DNA of 48,552 bases from Planosporangium mesophilum (GCF_016863255.1 NZ_BOON01000023.1:1-48552); one strand, 5' to 3'. Numbered from the stretch's first letter, positions 23,367 through 32,699 are shown. Notes: a model not told the origin generated them from the sequence alone. A program made the numbers and translations.

Positions 23367-25457
23367 ATGGCCGACGCTCGGCACGACAGCGGCGATGTGG
23401 GTGGCACCGAACGCGGCGACGCGACGACTGAGTACCGGCGGGGCACCGCCAAGGGTGCCGCGTCGGTTCCGGGTGGCCTCTCGTCGCCGTACACGCCGGG
23501 CGTTCCACGCCGGCCCCCCGCACATCCGACACTCCCGTACGCTCCGGTCCCACGGCGCGGAGTAGCGCCGTTCGTCGGCGAGTTGCTGCCACCCGCCATG
23601 CCCGGCCGCCCCCGGCTGCGGCGGGTGCCGATCGACCAGGTACCGGCCGATCGGGTGCCGATCGATCGGCCGCCGGTCGCCCGGCCGCCGGTGGATCGCG
23701 TACCCGCCAGCCATACGGCGGTGGGCCGAGCGCAGGTCGGTCGGACGATCGCGGGTCAGGCGACGGCGCCGCTGCCGTCCAACCACCGGCGCCGCGAACG
23801 GGGCCGCCACTGGGCGGCCGTGTCCGGCCTACTGATCGGCGCCCTGACCATCGGAGTCGGCGGGGCCACCCTGATCAGCCAGGGCCCCGGAGCGATCGGG
23901 GTCTGCCCGCCCCCGATCCTGCGCATCGTCGCCGCACCGGAGATCGCGTCGCCCATCCGGGACGCGGCGAAGAGCATCGGCGGCCACTGCGCGCCGGCCG
24001 CCGTCGCCGCCCAGGAGCCGGCCGAGACCGTACGCGACCTCGAGGCCCACCCGCCGGACGTGTGGGTGCCGTCCTCCACAGCGTGGCTTCGGCTGGCCGA
24101 TGCCCAGGGGTACCGGGCGGCCGGCACGTCGCTTGCCCGGTCCCCGCTCGTGGTCGCCACTCCGCGCCCGGTCGCCCGGTCGCTGGGCTGGCCGGGTCGC
24201 CAGCCGACCTGGACCGAACTGGCCGACAGGACGTACACCGGCGAGATCCAGCGGTTCAGCGTGCCCGACCCGCAGCGGGTGACCGCCGGGCTGCTCGCCG
24301 TGCTCGGGGTGGACGCCGCGGTCGGCCGGGGCGGCGACGGCCCCGGCGCGGCGAGGATGCGGGCGCTGACCTTCCGCAGCCGGCTCGCCGACGCCGACGC
24401 CGACCCGGCCCGGCTACTTCGCCAGGTGACCGCCGTACCGGACCCGGCCCGCGACGTCGGCCTGTTCCCGGTCACCGAGCAGGCGCTGTGGTCGAGCCTG
24501 ACGGAGACCGGCGCCCGGTCGCTGGTCGCGGTGTACCCGCCCGACGGCCTCGTCGAGGCCGACTACCCGCTGGTGGCGTCGGACGGCGTACAGCACGACG
24601 CGGCGCGCCGGCCGGTCGTCGCGCGCCTGGGTGCCTGGTTCCGGAGCGGCGCCGGCGTCCGCAAGCTCACCGAACACGGCTTCCGGCCACCGGCGGGTGT
24701 GGCCGACGCGGCGGTGCCGGTCCGCGACGGGCTGCTGCCGCGGTACGGCCTGGCGTCGCCGATCCCGCCGGACGCGCGGGCGGTCACCGAGGCGGTCACC
24801 GCGTGGGCGCGGTACCAGCGGATGCGGTTCCAGGCGCTGTTGCTGGTCGACCAGTCCGCCTCGATGGGCGACCCGGTCCGGGACGGCGCGGGCGACCCCA
24901 CCACCAAGGCGGCGCTGCTGCGCGAGTGCGCGGGCGAGGCGGTCCGGCTGCTGGGCGAGGACACCAGCCTCGCGATGTGGCTGTTCCCGCCGGCCCGAGC
25001 ATCCGGCACGCCGTTCGTCGAGGCGGTACCGTTCGGCCCGCTCGACGGGGCGGTCGGCGGGGTGCCGCGCAGGACGGCGCTGAGCCGGGCGCTCGCCGAC
25101 TACCAGCCGACGTCCCGTACCGGCGCACCCCTGCACGAGGCGGTGCTGCGGGCCACCGACGAGATGCGGCAGAGGTACCGCTCCGACGAGGTCACCCTCG
25201 TCGTCGTGGTAACCGACGGGCCGGACGGAGGGTCCAGCAGTCGGGCGTCGTTCCTGTCGAAGCTGGCCGGGGACGTCGACCCGTCCCGCCCGGTACCGGT
25301 GTTCGCCGTCGGCTACGGACCCGGCGCCGACATGGCGACCCTCCGCGAGGCGGCGCGGCTGACCGGCGGGCAGGCGTTCGCCGCCGCCAACCCCCGTGAC
25401 CTCGACAGCGCCGTCCTGGCGGTGTTCCTGGCCGCGCACCAGGGCAGATCGGGCTAA
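23367..25457 (+). CDS. Membrane-anchored protein with substrate-binding-like and von Willebrand A domains
   Basis: 696 aa. The first 147 residues are cytoplasmic, disordered and Pro/Arg-rich, with repeats RVPID, QVPAD, RVPID, RPPVA, RPPVD, RVPAS. One membrane helix is at about 149-171. The extracellular part (about 180-480) resembles an ABC solute-binding-protein fold (LRIVAAPEIASPIRDAAKSIGG, PDVWVPSSTAWLR, VATPRPVARSLGW). The C-terminal 200 residues are a vWA domain with the metal site DQSASMG and VVVTDGPDGG. Such proteins occur in actinomycetes without an assigned role; an adhesion or sensing function is likely. GAGGCG precedes the ATG. The gene after it starts 10 bp on. Confidence 0.88.
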   Translation: MADARHDSGDVGGTERGDATTEYRRGTAKGAASVPGGLSSPYTPGVPRRPPAHPTLPYAPVPRRGVAPFVGELLPPAMPGRPRLRRVPIDQVPADRVPIDRPPVARPPVDRVPASHTAVGRAQVGRTIAGQATAPLPSNHRRRERGRHWAAVSGLLIGALTIGVGGATLISQGPGAIGVCPPPILRIVAAPEIASPIRDAAKSIGGHCAPAAVAAQEPAETVRDLEAHPPDVWVPSSTAWLRLADAQGYRAAGTSLARSPLVVATPRPVARSLGWPGRQPTWTELADRTYTGEIQRFSVPDPQRVTAGLLAVLGVDAAVGRGGDGPGAARMRALTFRSRLADADADPARLLRQVTAVPDPARDVGLFPVTEQALWSSLTETGARSLVAVYPPDGLVEADYPLVASDGVQHDAARRPVVARLGAWFRSGAGVRKLTEHGFRPPAGVADAAVPVRDGLLPRYGLASPIPPDARAVTEAVTAWARYQRMRFQALLLVDQSASMGDPVRDGAGDPTTKAALLRECAGEAVRLLGEDTSLAMWLFPPARASGTPFVEAVPFGPLDGAVGGVPRRTALSRALADYQPTSRTGAPLHEAVLRATDEMRQRYRSDEVTLVVVVTDGPDGGSSSRASFLSKLAGDVDPSRPVPVFAVGYGPGADMATLREAARLTGGQAFAAANPRDLDSAVLAVFLAAHQGRSG

Positions 25458-25468
25458 GGTCGACAGCA
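25455..25468 (+). promoter_or_regulatory. Leaderless -10 box inside the stop codon of the vWA gene
   Basis: TAAGGT (25455-25460) includes the TAA stop of the upstream gene and is 7 nt before the ATG at 25468, which has no Shine-Dalgarno site. This is the usual spacing for a leaderless actinomycete gene. Confidence 0.5.
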
Positions 25469-26433
25469 TGTCGGTCGCGCAGTTCAGCCAGGAGACATCC
25501 GGCAAGGGTGAGTGGGTACGCCAGGCCAACCGGTTCACCGGTCGGGTGAGCGCCGCGTCGACGTCGGCGCCCGGCGAGGGCCCTGACGACCAGGGGCGCT
25601 GGCCGGTCGAGCCCAACCGGTACCGCTTGATCTGGTCGAAGGCCTGCCCGTGGGCGCACCGCGCGGTGATCGTGCGCCGCCTGCTCGGCCTCGACGACGT
25701 GATCTCGCTCGGTACCGTGGACCCGATCCGCGACGAGCGTGGCTGGCGCTTCACCCTCGACCCTGACGGGCGCGACCCGGTCCTCGGCGTCGAGTTCCTC
25801 GCCGACGTGTACCGCGCCACCGACCCCGACTACACCGGCCGGGTCACCGTGCCGGCCTTGATCGACACGCTCACCGGTCAGGTCGTCACCAACGACTACC
25901 CGCAGCTCACGCTCGACTTCTCGACCGAGTGGACGGCGTTCCACGGTGACGGCGCCCCGGACCTGTACCCCGAGGCGCAGCGGCCCGAGATGGACGAGCT
26001 GATGTCGGAGATCTACACCGACGTCAACAACGGCGTGTACAAGTGCGGCTTCGCCGTCTCGCAGGAGGCGTACGAGAGCGCGTACCGGGGGCTGTTCGCG
26101 CGGCTGGACGCCCTGTCGGACCGGCTGGCCAGGCGCCGCTTCCTGATGGGCGACGCGATCACCGAGGCGGACGTGCGGCTGTTCACCACGCTGGTGCGCT
26201 TCGACGCCGTCTACCACAATCACTTCAAGTGCAACCGCAACAAGCTCACCGAGATGCCGGTGCTGTGGACGTACGCCCGCCGCCTGTTCCAGACCCCGGG
26301 ATTCGGCGAGACCGTCGACTTCGACCAGATCAAGCGGCACTACTACGGTACGCACGCGGTGATCAACCCGAGCGGGATCGTGCCCGCCGGCCCGGACCTG
26401 CGCGGCTGGGTCATGCCGCTGGGCGACCGCTGA
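25468..26433 (+). CDS. Xi-class glutathione transferase (glutathionyl/mycothiol-type hydroquinone reductase)
   Basis: 321 aa. The thioredoxin-fold part has the Xi-class motif SKACPWAHR with catalytic C60. VPALIDTLTGQVVTNDYPQ is the thiol-binding cis-proline region, and the helical domain has LFTTLVRFDAVYHNHFKCN and the long C-terminal helix. The family reductively removes glutathione from glutathionyl-hydroquinones; Micromonosporaceae use mycothiol, so the partner thiol is probably mycothiol. This is knowledge of the group, not seen here. It follows the vWA gene closely but probably has its own leaderless promoter. Confidence 0.93.
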   Translation: MSVAQFSQETSGKGEWVRQANRFTGRVSAASTSAPGEGPDDQGRWPVEPNRYRLIWSKACPWAHRAVIVRRLLGLDDVISLGTVDPIRDERGWRFTLDPDGRDPVLGVEFLADVYRATDPDYTGRVTVPALIDTLTGQVVTNDYPQLTLDFSTEWTAFHGDGAPDLYPEAQRPEMDELMSEIYTDVNNGVYKCGFAVSQEAYESAYRGLFARLDALSDRLARRRFLMGDAITEADVRLFTTLVRFDAVYHNHFKCNRNKLTEMPVLWTYARRLFQTPGFGETVDFDQIKRHYYGTHAVINPSGIVPAGPDLRGWVMPLGDR

Positions 26434-26457
26434 CGGTGTCTGTGTGACGCCCAGCGC

Positions 26458-28116
26458 TCACCAGGGCAGGTCCGGTCGGATGCTCGGCCGGTAGACGCGG
26501 TAACCGGCGGAGTCCTGAGCCATCGCCGGGATCCCCTGGCGGGCGAGTTCGCCCTCGAAGGCGCGCCGCACCGGTGAGTCGACGGGGAAGGCGTACGCGG
26601 GGTCGGCCGCGGCGTCGACCGCGCGCCGGTACGGCTCGTACCGGTCCTTGCCGCGGGCCAGGTCGTCGCGGACCACGGCGCAGACGATCCGCTCCCGGGT
26701 GAGGTAGGACAGCCGGTTGCACGTCGGGTAGTCGCTGTAGACCCGGTCGGCGTCCAGCCGCCCCAACGCTGTGATCAGGTCGCGGACCTGGCGGTCCGGC
26801 GCGGACGCCTGCGGTACGTTCCGCACCGCGACGACCGTCGCGATGAGCATCGTCGCGGCGAAGCAGGCGAGCACGGCTGTCGAGGCGACCGCGGCGGCTC
26901 GTCGGGTCGTCCCGCCTGTCCCGCCGTCCGGCCGCAGCCGGCGCGCTGCCGCCCACAGCGGCCACAGGACGGCGGGCAGCGAAACCGGTAACGCGTGCAG
27001 GTAGCGGGCGTTCGACATGGGGTCGATGCCGGCGGTCGCGCTGCGCACGTACAGGAAGAGGCCGAGCGCGGCGGCGACGACCAGGGCGAGCCGGCCCGCG
27101 TGCCGGACCCGCTCGGTCGGCTCGTCCGCTCGCGTGGTGGCCCTTAGGCCCGCGACCGCGAGCGCTGCCGCGAGCGCCAACAGCGCCAGGTACACCGGAG
27201 CCCAGGACAACTGCCAGGGCACGCACCGGTCCGGACGGCACAGCCCGGTACTGAACGGAATCCCGACCAGGACCCCGCCGTACAGCCGGTCGGTCAGGCT
27301 GACCGGCGCGATTCCCTGGCTGAGCGCGACCACCTGGGTCAGCACGTTCTGGCCGGGTGCGGCGTGAAGCAGATGCGCGATCATCGGCGCGGCGCCGATT
27401 GCGGCGCCCGCAGCCAGCATCGCGCCCGCCCGGCCGAGCAGCTCCCTCCTGCTCGTCCAGATCAGCAGCGCGGCGCCGGCCGCCAGGTACGGCAGCGGCA
27501 GCCAGTTGTCCCACAGTACGAACCCGACGGTCAGGCCCCAGGCGCCGAACATCAGCGGGCGTCGCCATCCCCGTTCCGGACTTCTGTTCGCCAGCTCCAC
27601 CGGGATCAGGACCAGCAGGGCGGCGGCGGCGCTCAGCTCGGGGTACCCGCCGGAGGCGCGCAACTGCATCGACACGATGTGGTCGGAACCCAGCGCCATC
27701 AGCCCGACGACCGCTACTGCGAACCAGCGGGTGCACAGGCGCGCGGTCAGCCGGTACATCAGCCATCCGAACGCCACGTACAGCGCCAGCACCATCGGTA
27801 GGCGCAGCGCGAGCACCGACGGGCCGAACAGTCCGACGACCGGAGCCGCGAGGTACGCCTCGAACGCGCCCATGTAGTCGTCGCCGTAGAAGTACGACGG
27901 GAAGTGGCGCCCCTCGGCGATGTGCAGCGCCATCAACCCGGTCGTCGACTCGTCGCCGTCGGTGTTGGGCACGTTCAACAGGATCAGTACCAGGCGATAG
28001 ACCACCCCGAGCGCCAGCAGCGCGGCAGCGACGGCCGACGGCCTCCACCGCCCCCGGCGTGGCACGGGCGTGGGGGAGAGCGGCGGGCGGACCGGACGCT
28101 CGACCGTGTAGGTCAC
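26458..28116 (-). CDS. GT-C type membrane glycosyltransferase-like protein
   Basis: 552 aa with about 11-12 membrane helices in the first 440 residues. The early luminal/extracytoplasmic loop has NTDGDEST (about 49-56), the acidic DxD/E-like motif of PMT/ArnT-type (GT39/GT83) transferases using polyprenyl-phosphate sugars, followed by FYGDDYMG. The last 110 residues are soluble. The acceptor is unknown. The GTG at 28116 lies 6 nt after GATACT preceded by TGA, an extended -10, so the mRNA is probably leaderless. It is a single gene, not part of a cell-wall cluster. Confidence 0.85.
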   Translation of the reverse strand: MTYTVERPVRPPLSPTPVPRRGRWRPSAVAAALLALGVVYRLVLILLNVPNTDGDESTTGLMALHIAEGRHFPSYFYGDDYMGAFEAYLAAPVVGLFGPSVLALRLPMVLALYVAFGWLMYRLTARLCTRWFAVAVVGLMALGSDHIVSMQLRASGGYPELSAAAALLVLIPVELANRSPERGWRRPLMFGAWGLTVGFVLWDNWLPLPYLAAGAALLIWTSRRELLGRAGAMLAAGAAIGAAPMIAHLLHAAPGQNVLTQVVALSQGIAPVSLTDRLYGGVLVGIPFSTGLCRPDRCVPWQLSWAPVYLALLALAAALAVAGLRATTRADEPTERVRHAGRLALVVAAALGLFLYVRSATAGIDPMSNARYLHALPVSLPAVLWPLWAAARRLRPDGGTGGTTRRAAAVASTAVLACFAATMLIATVVAVRNVPQASAPDRQVRDLITALGRLDADRVYSDYPTCNRLSYLTRERIVCAVVRDDLARGKDRYEPYRRAVDAAADPAYAFPVDSPVRRAFEGELARQGIPAMAQDSAGYRVYRPSIRPDLPW

Positions 28117-28152
28117 GGTGGCAGTATCTCAAGTGGACATCGATGGGTGTGC

Positions 28153-28182
28153 CCCGCTCCGGCGCCGAATCACCGGAGCGGG
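28153..28182. terminator. Terminator after the chemotaxis receptor gene
   Basis: CCCGCTCCGG (28153-28162) and CCGGAGCGGG (28173-28182) form a perfect 10-bp stem with a 10-nt loop, about 40 nt beyond the minus-strand stop at 28223 and before the promoter of the next gene. Confidence 0.7.
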
Positions 28183-28222
28183 TTGCCCAATGTGTACAGA
28201 GCCGGCGGCTGGAGCCGGTGGC

Positions 28223-29860
28223 TCACACCCGGAACTGGGTGACGATCTGCTGCAGCTCGGTCGACATCTGAGCCAGGTCGGCGGCGGCCCGGTTCGCCTC
28301 GGCGACGCCGGTGCTGGTCGACTGCGCGGCGGCGGCGACGCCGGTGATGTTCTGCGCGATGTCGGTGGAGCCGCTGGCCGCCTCCGCCACGTTGCGCCCG
28401 ATCTCACCGGCCGTCGCGGTCTGCTCCTCCACCGCGGAGGCGATCGTCTCGGAGTACCCGTGGATCTTCTCGATGACCTCGGCGATCTGTCGGATCGTCT
28501 CGACCGCGGCGTCGCTGTCGGTCTGGATCGCCTGGATCCGATCTGAGATGTCCTCGGTCGCCTTCGCGGTGGCCTGGGCGAGGTCCTTGACCTCGCTGGC
28601 GACGACGGCGAAGCCCTTGCCAGCCTCGCCGGCGCGGGCCGCCTCGATGGTGGCGTTCAGCGCCAGCAGGTTGGTCTGCTCGGCGATCGAGGTGATCAGC
28701 TTGACCACGTTGCCGATCTCGGTGCTGGACTCACCGAGCTTGGTGACGGTCTCGTTGGCCTGCTCGGCCACCTTGACCGCGCCCTGCGCCACCTGGGCGG
28801 CGTCGGTGGCGTTGGCGGAGATCTCCCGGATCGAGGCGTTCATCTCCTCGGCGCCGGTCGACACCGTCTCCACGTTGCGCGAGACCTGCTCCGCGGCGGC
28901 CGAGACGTTGTCGGCCTTCGAGCTGGCCTCCTCGGCGCTGCCGGCGATCTGGTGGCTCACCGCCGACAGTTCCTGGGCGGCGCCGGCCAGGGTCTCGCTG
29001 CTGGCACCGATGGTCGCGACGGTCTCGCGCAGCCGCGCGGTGGCGGTGTCGAGGCCGTTGGCCATCTGGCCGATCTCGTCACGGCCCGTCAACCCGGCGG
29101 TACGGGTCAGGTCGCCGACGGCGAGCCCCGCGGCCACGTCCGACACCCGGCGCAGCGAGACGACGATGGCGCGCGCCACCAGCAGTCCGAACGACGCGGC
29201 GATGGTCATGGCGAGGAGCTGTAGGCCGAGCGTGGTGTTGCGGGCGTGGATGTACGTCGCGTGCGCCTGGTCGGCCCGGTGCTTGTTCTCCTTCTGCTCC
29301 GTGGCGACGAGCTCCTGGACGATCCCCTCGGCCCTGTTCCCCGTCGGGGCGAGGAGCGTGTCACGTACCCGCTCGGCGCCGTCGAGGTCGTCGGTCCTGC
29401 TCGTGTCCATGAACTGCTGCCGGCCGCGCTGGTAGTCCGCCCAGACGGCGCGTAGCTCGTCGACTTTCCGCGGCTCGACCGACTCCTTCTGGTAAGCGGC
29501 GAGCTGGGCGGAGAACCGCGCGTCGTGGTCCTTGATGGCCTGCTCGTACCTGGCCACGTTGGCCGCACTCTGCGAGACCGAGTAGTTGAGCACGTCGGTA
29601 CGGGTCTGGCGCATGGTGAGCGACAGTTCCTCGAGGTTTTGCAGCCGGAGGGTGCCCGAGACGTACAGGTTGCGCGCCGCGTCGTCGAGCGCCGACATCT
29701 TGCTCACCGCGTACAGACACACAGCGTCGGCCGAGAGCGCGAGAAACATGATCACGAGCATGATCTTCGTGAGCATCCGCCGGTTCGCCAGCCAGCGATT
29801 GAAGCCGCCGAGAAGCGACGTGCTCGGTGTCGAAGCGCCACCCTTGTCCGATACAGACAT
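28223..29860 (-). CDS. Methyl-accepting chemotaxis protein
   Basis: 545 aa. Membrane helix 1 is at about 30-52, then a periplasm-side four-helix-bundle (4HB_MCP) sensor to about 210, helix 2 at about 212-235, a HAMP domain (about 236-290) and a cytoplasmic signalling domain. The conserved hairpin tip is present ([18 protein letters not shown]). No C-terminal pentapeptide for CheR/CheB is seen. It signals to CheA/CheW and thus to flagella, so the organism should have a motile stage such as zoospores. The ligand is unknown. No che or flagellar gene is nearby. It is a paralogue of the receptor fragment at the left edge. The 195-bp gap upstream of it contains the LPMO terminator. Confidence 0.96.
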   Translation of the reverse strand: MSVSDKGGASTPSTSLLGGFNRWLANRRMLTKIMLVIMFLALSADAVCLYAVSKMSALDDAARNLYVSGTLRLQNLEELSLTMRQTRTDVLNYSVSQSAANVARYEQAIKDHDARFSAQLAAYQKESVEPRKVDELRAVWADYQRGRQQFMDTSRTDDLDGAERVRDTLLAPTGNRAEGIVQELVATEQKENKHRADQAHATYIHARNTTLGLQLLAMTIAASFGLLVARAIVVSLRRVSDVAAGLAVGDLTRTAGLTGRDEIGQMANGLDTATARLRETVATIGASSETLAGAAQELSAVSHQIAGSAEEASSKADNVSAAAEQVSRNVETVSTGAEEMNASIREISANATDAAQVAQGAVKVAEQANETVTKLGESSTEIGNVVKLITSIAEQTNLLALNATIEAARAGEAGKGFAVVASEVKDLAQATAKATEDISDRIQAIQTDSDAAVETIRQIAEVIEKIHGYSETIASAVEEQTATAGEIGRNVAEAASGSTDIAQNITGVAAAAQSTSTGVAEANRAAADLAQMSTELQQIVTQFRV

Positions 29861-30010
29861 CGGTATCCCCGTTTGCTCAACAACTCCCGCGTATCGGCCG
29901 GTCGGCTCGCCAACGCCTGTCCAGGCTCAGATCGGAGACTCGGGTCGTACGTTGAGAAATTGGGAGAGGTTGAATGGTGGCGATTTTCACTGGCTGGCTA
30001 CCCGTCGGCT

Positions 30011-30027
30011 ACCCGGTCGCTCCGGGT
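30011..30027 (-). terminator. Weak hairpin after the LPMO gene
   Basis: ACCCGG (30011-30016) and CCGGGT (30022-30027) form a 6-bp stem with a 5-nt loop, about 30 nt beyond the LPMO stop on the minus strand. Nothing else is evident in 29861-30055 apart from the likely promoter region of the chemotaxis gene. Confidence 0.35.
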
Positions 30028-30055
30028 CGACCGATTTGTCGGATCTTCTGCCTTG

Positions 30056-30820
30056 TCACACCTTCTGCCAGAGGGCCGGCGTGTTCGGCGGCTCCCAGCC
30101 GGTCTGCGCGGTGTGCGCCTGCCGGCACTGGTACGTCGCGCCGCCGTACGTCACCCGGTCGCCGACCTTGTACGCGGTGCCCGCCGACCAGGTGCCGCTC
30201 GCCGGCGGCGCGGTCGTGGGTGTCGGGGTCGGGCGTGGCGTGCTGGGCGGCGTGGCCGTCGGGGTGGGCGTGGGGTTGCCCCCTCCGCCGCCTCCGCCGC
30301 CGATCTGGAGGTCCACGCAGGAGTAGAAGGCGTTCGTGGTGTCGGCGATGTTCCACACCGCCAGGACCAGCTGACGCCCGGTCCGGCCGCCCAGGTTGAC
30401 GCTATGGGAGACGTTGGCCCCCGGCTGCCGGCCGCCGTCGTCGAACACCGCGATCCGGCTACCGCCGATGAAGTACTCCCAGGTACTGGTGGCGTGGCGG
30501 GCCGTCAGCACCCAGTTGAACGTCACCGTGCTGCCGACGGACGTGGCCGGCCAACCCTTGTTCGGGTCGTCGAGCTGAGCGAAACGGCTGTTGCCGCCGC
30601 TGCAACTGCGTAGCCCCTTGGGCCCCTCGACGCTCTGCGGTTCGTACACGATGTCGCCGCAGTTGGCGACGCGTCCCTGGGCGCACATCGCCTGCCGGCT
30701 CGGCGGTGAGGACACGTACCCGTGTGCCGAAGCGGGCGAGGCCACCATGAGCGAGGCGGCAATGAAGGACACGGTCATCGAGACCAGCGCCATCAGCGGT
30801 ATGCCGAACTTTCTTCGCAT
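30056..30820 (-). CDS. Secreted AA10 lytic polysaccharide monooxygenase with CBM5/12
   Basis: 254 aa. The signal peptide ends at ASA-H33, leaving the N-terminal histidine needed for the copper histidine brace; the second histidine is H109 in TARHATSTW. The AA10 domain runs to about residue 190 (CVDLQI). A Gly/Pro/Thr linker follows, and the last 45 residues (GTWSAGTAYKVGDRVTYGG to ALWQKV) are a chitin/cellulose-binding CBM5/12. The enzyme oxidatively cleaves crystalline chitin or cellulose. The ATG at 30820 is chosen over upstream codons because AAGGAG precedes it and the signal peptide is then normal. The promoter region is unusually AT-rich, with a 17-bp palindrome. Confidence 0.95.
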   Translation of the reverse strand: MRRKFGIPLMALVSMTVSFIAASLMVASPASAHGYVSSPPSRQAMCAQGRVANCGDIVYEPQSVEGPKGLRSCSGGNSRFAQLDDPNKGWPATSVGSTVTFNWVLTARHATSTWEYFIGGSRIAVFDDGGRQPGANVSHSVNLGGRTGRQLVLAVWNIADTTNAFYSCVDLQIGGGGGGGGNPTPTPTATPPSTPRPTPTPTTAPPASGTWSAGTAYKVGDRVTYGGATYQCRQAHTAQTGWEPPNTPALWQKV

Positions 30821-30871
30821 CGGACTGCTCCTTATGCGTGGGGCGGGTGCGGTCACGCTATAAGAAGGCTT

Positions 30872-30888
30872 GTTTATAGTAAATAAAC
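30872..30888 (-). promoter_or_regulatory. AT-rich 17-bp palindrome in the LPMO promoter
   Basis: GTTTAT (30872-30877), 5 bp, ATAAAC (30883-30888) is a perfect inverted repeat in a 45-bp AT-rich island (30860-30905), about 52 bp upstream of the LPMO ATG. It does not look like the DasR site known from chitin regulons. A separate regulator is likely. Confidence 0.55.
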
Positions 30889-30994
30889 TTTATCGAAATT
30901 TGCTGATGGAGAAACGGCGGGGACCGATCGCTTGGCCGGTAGGTCGTTACTGGTCACGTCGCCGGATGACGGGCCTGAAGCCGTCCGGTGATGG

Positions 30995-31031
30995 CGCCCG
31001 GCGCCGTCGAAAGCTCCGACGGCGCCGGGCG
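30995..31031. terminator. Strong terminator after the subtilase gene
   Basis: Fifteen base pairs join 30995-31009 and 31017-31031 (core GGCGCCGTCG) around a 7-nt loop. It lies 20 nt beyond the minus-strand stop at 31052 and also separates the gene from the LPMO promoter. Confidence 0.85.
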
Positions 31032-31051
31032 GCGGTGGGTTCGCGGAGTTC

Positions 31052-32503
31052 TTACCTGGCGCCGAAGAACCACGCCGCGGAGGCCGCGTCGACCAGGCCG
31101 GCGCCCTTGTCGGGCGCCATGGTGTACGAGCCGACCGTCGCGTACGGTGCGCCGTTGCTGAACTTGTACGCCGTCGACTTCAGCGCGTTCTCGATCTGCG
31201 CCGGGGTCGCGTTCGGTGCGACCTGGAACAGCTGGGCGACGATGCCGACGATGTGCGGCGTCGCCATCGAGGTACCGCTGATCGTGTTGAACGTGCCGAT
31301 GTCCAGTAGCCCCGGGCCGTTCTGGGGAGCCAGGCCCGTGGTGCAGACCACCAGGTACAGCCGGCAGGACGAGGTGATGTTCGATCCGGGAGCGGAGATG
31401 TCCGGGTAGGTGTCCGGGTGGCCGGCCCAGCCTCGGCTGGAGAAGTCGGACACGGTGCCGTTGCGGGTACCGGTGCCCTGGTCGTCGTACGAGGCGACCA
31501 TGATGATGCCGCCGGTCGGGTCCTGGCCCGGCGGGTTGGTGGCGGTGTTGTCCGGTCCGTCGTTACCGGCGGCCCAGACGGTGACCACGCCCTCGGCGGC
31601 CAAGGCACGCTGGAACTTCACGGTCGCGGAGTTCGGGTCGAACGGGCCGCCGCCGGACGGACCGTACGAGTTGTTGGTGACCTTGATCGGCGGGCAGCCG
31701 GCGCACGGGTTCGCGTGGTGCTCCAGTACCCAGTTCAGCGCGGCGTCGGAGCCGAAGATGCTCAGGCCCGCGCCGACCGACAGGCCGATCAGGGTGGCGC
31801 CCGGCGCCGCGCCGTGCAGCTTCGTACCGTCGGAGAGTTGGGTGTCGCGCCCGGCGACGATGCCGGCGACGTGCGTACCGTGCCCGCCCGCCGACAGCGT
31901 GTCGGTGTCGTTGACCGCGGTCGTGTCGACGAAGCAGGTGTCGTTGGGGACCGGTAGCGCCACGCCCAGGTCGGTGAGCGGGCCGCAGATGTTCTTCAGG
32001 TTGAGCTTGACCGCGCTGGAGCCGTCGGCGTTCTTGAAGAACGGGTGGGTGCCGTCGATGCCGGTGTCGATGACCGCGGCCGAGACGCCGCGTCCGTCGA
32101 CCGGGCGGCCCTGCGCGTCGTGCAGTTGGGCCCGGGTCTGTTCGCCCCGGGTGGCGACGTTCGAGGTGGACAGGTACGGCTTGATCGCCTGGTCCCCTTC
32201 GACGTACGTCACGCCGCTGTGTGCCCGGACCGCCGCGATCTGGCTGGCGTTGCCGCGCGCCACCGCGACACCGATCTTGTTCCAGCTGGTGACGAGCGTC
32301 AGGCCGGAATCGGTGACCGCCCGCCGGGTGGCGGCGATGTCGGTGCCGTGGACGAAGACCGGGACGCTTCCGGTGAGGTTGCTCAACTGCCGGGACAGCG
32401 AGGCGGACACCGGCGCGAGCACACCGTCCGCCTGTGCAGGCGCGGGCATCAACGCGATGCCGGCCAGGAATGCGCTGAGCAGTACGGGGGTGGTTCGGCG
32501 CAT
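31052..32503 (-). CDS. Secreted subtilisin-like serine protease (S8)
   Basis: 483 aa. Signal peptide 1-25 (cleavage after AQA), then an inhibitor-like prodomain (about 30-112, ending in GVTYVEGDQAIKPY). The catalytic domain has the complete triad: D146 in VIDTGIDGTH, H208 in GGHGTHVAG and S412 in SGTSMATPH, with the oxyanion asparagine in AAGND. Mature enzymes of this type are extracellular proteases used for feeding or surface processing. The ATG at 32503 follows GAGAGGA at a rather long distance. Terminator at 30995. Confidence 0.95.
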   Translation of the reverse strand: MRRTTPVLLSAFLAGIALMPAPAQADGVLAPVSASLSRQLSNLTGSVPVFVHGTDIAATRRAVTDSGLTLVTSWNKIGVAVARGNASQIAAVRAHSGVTYVEGDQAIKPYLSTSNVATRGEQTRAQLHDAQGRPVDGRGVSAAVIDTGIDGTHPFFKNADGSSAVKLNLKNICGPLTDLGVALPVPNDTCFVDTTAVNDTDTLSAGGHGTHVAGIVAGRDTQLSDGTKLHGAAPGATLIGLSVGAGLSIFGSDAALNWVLEHHANPCAGCPPIKVTNNSYGPSGGGPFDPNSATVKFQRALAAEGVVTVWAAGNDGPDNTATNPPGQDPTGGIIMVASYDDQGTGTRNGTVSDFSSRGWAGHPDTYPDISAPGSNITSSCRLYLVVCTTGLAPQNGPGLLDIGTFNTISGTSMATPHIVGIVAQLFQVAPNATPAQIENALKSTAYKFSNGAPYATVGSYTMAPDKGAGLVDAASAAWFFGAR

Positions 32504-32567
32504 AGGGGGGTCCTCTCGTGCGGGCAGACGCCGACTGCCGCGGCCGGTGATGACGGGAGCCGCGACT

Positions 32568-32585
32568 GGTTACCAAACGGTAGCC
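32568..32585. promoter_or_regulatory. Inverted repeat in the promoter region of the subtilase gene
   Basis: GGTTACC (32568-32574), AAAC, GGTAGCC (32579-32585) form an inverted repeat with one mismatch, about 65 bp upstream of the protease ATG in the divergent intergenic region. It could be an operator. No boxes are clear enough to name. Confidence 0.35.
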
Positions 32586-32630
32586 GCAGGGCAGCCGTCG
32601 ATGTCAATGCATGAGATCGTTTCGATTTGT

Positions 32631-32692
32631 CGACACCCGATGTCGGGGGTCGATGGTACGAAGGTCGATGGCGGGAAGGTCGAGGGCAGGAA
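32631..32692 (+). repeat. Palindrome and three 15-bp tandem repeats before the HTH_42 gene
   Basis: CGACA-N5-TGTCG (32631-32645) is a perfect inverted repeat. It is followed directly by GGTCGATGGTACGAA (32648-32662), GGTCGATGGCGGGAA (32663-32677) and GGTCGAGGGCAGGAA (32678-32692). The last unit supplies the GGCAGGAAGG ribosome-binding region of the gene at 32700, so the leader is built of repeats. Confidence 0.7.
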
Positions 32693-32699
32693 GGCTGCT

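Noticed and set aside
29861-29960. GCCGATAC on the minus strand as a flagellar sigma (FliA-type) -10 box for the chemotaxis gene
   Set aside because: The -10-like word is close to the consensus, but no TAAA/TCAA-type -35 box lies at the required distance.
30872-30888. Palindrome before the LPMO gene as a DasR site
   Set aside because: The sequence GTTTAT-N5-ATAAAC does not resemble the known DasR operator, which is GC-richer and centred on a TCTAGA-like core.
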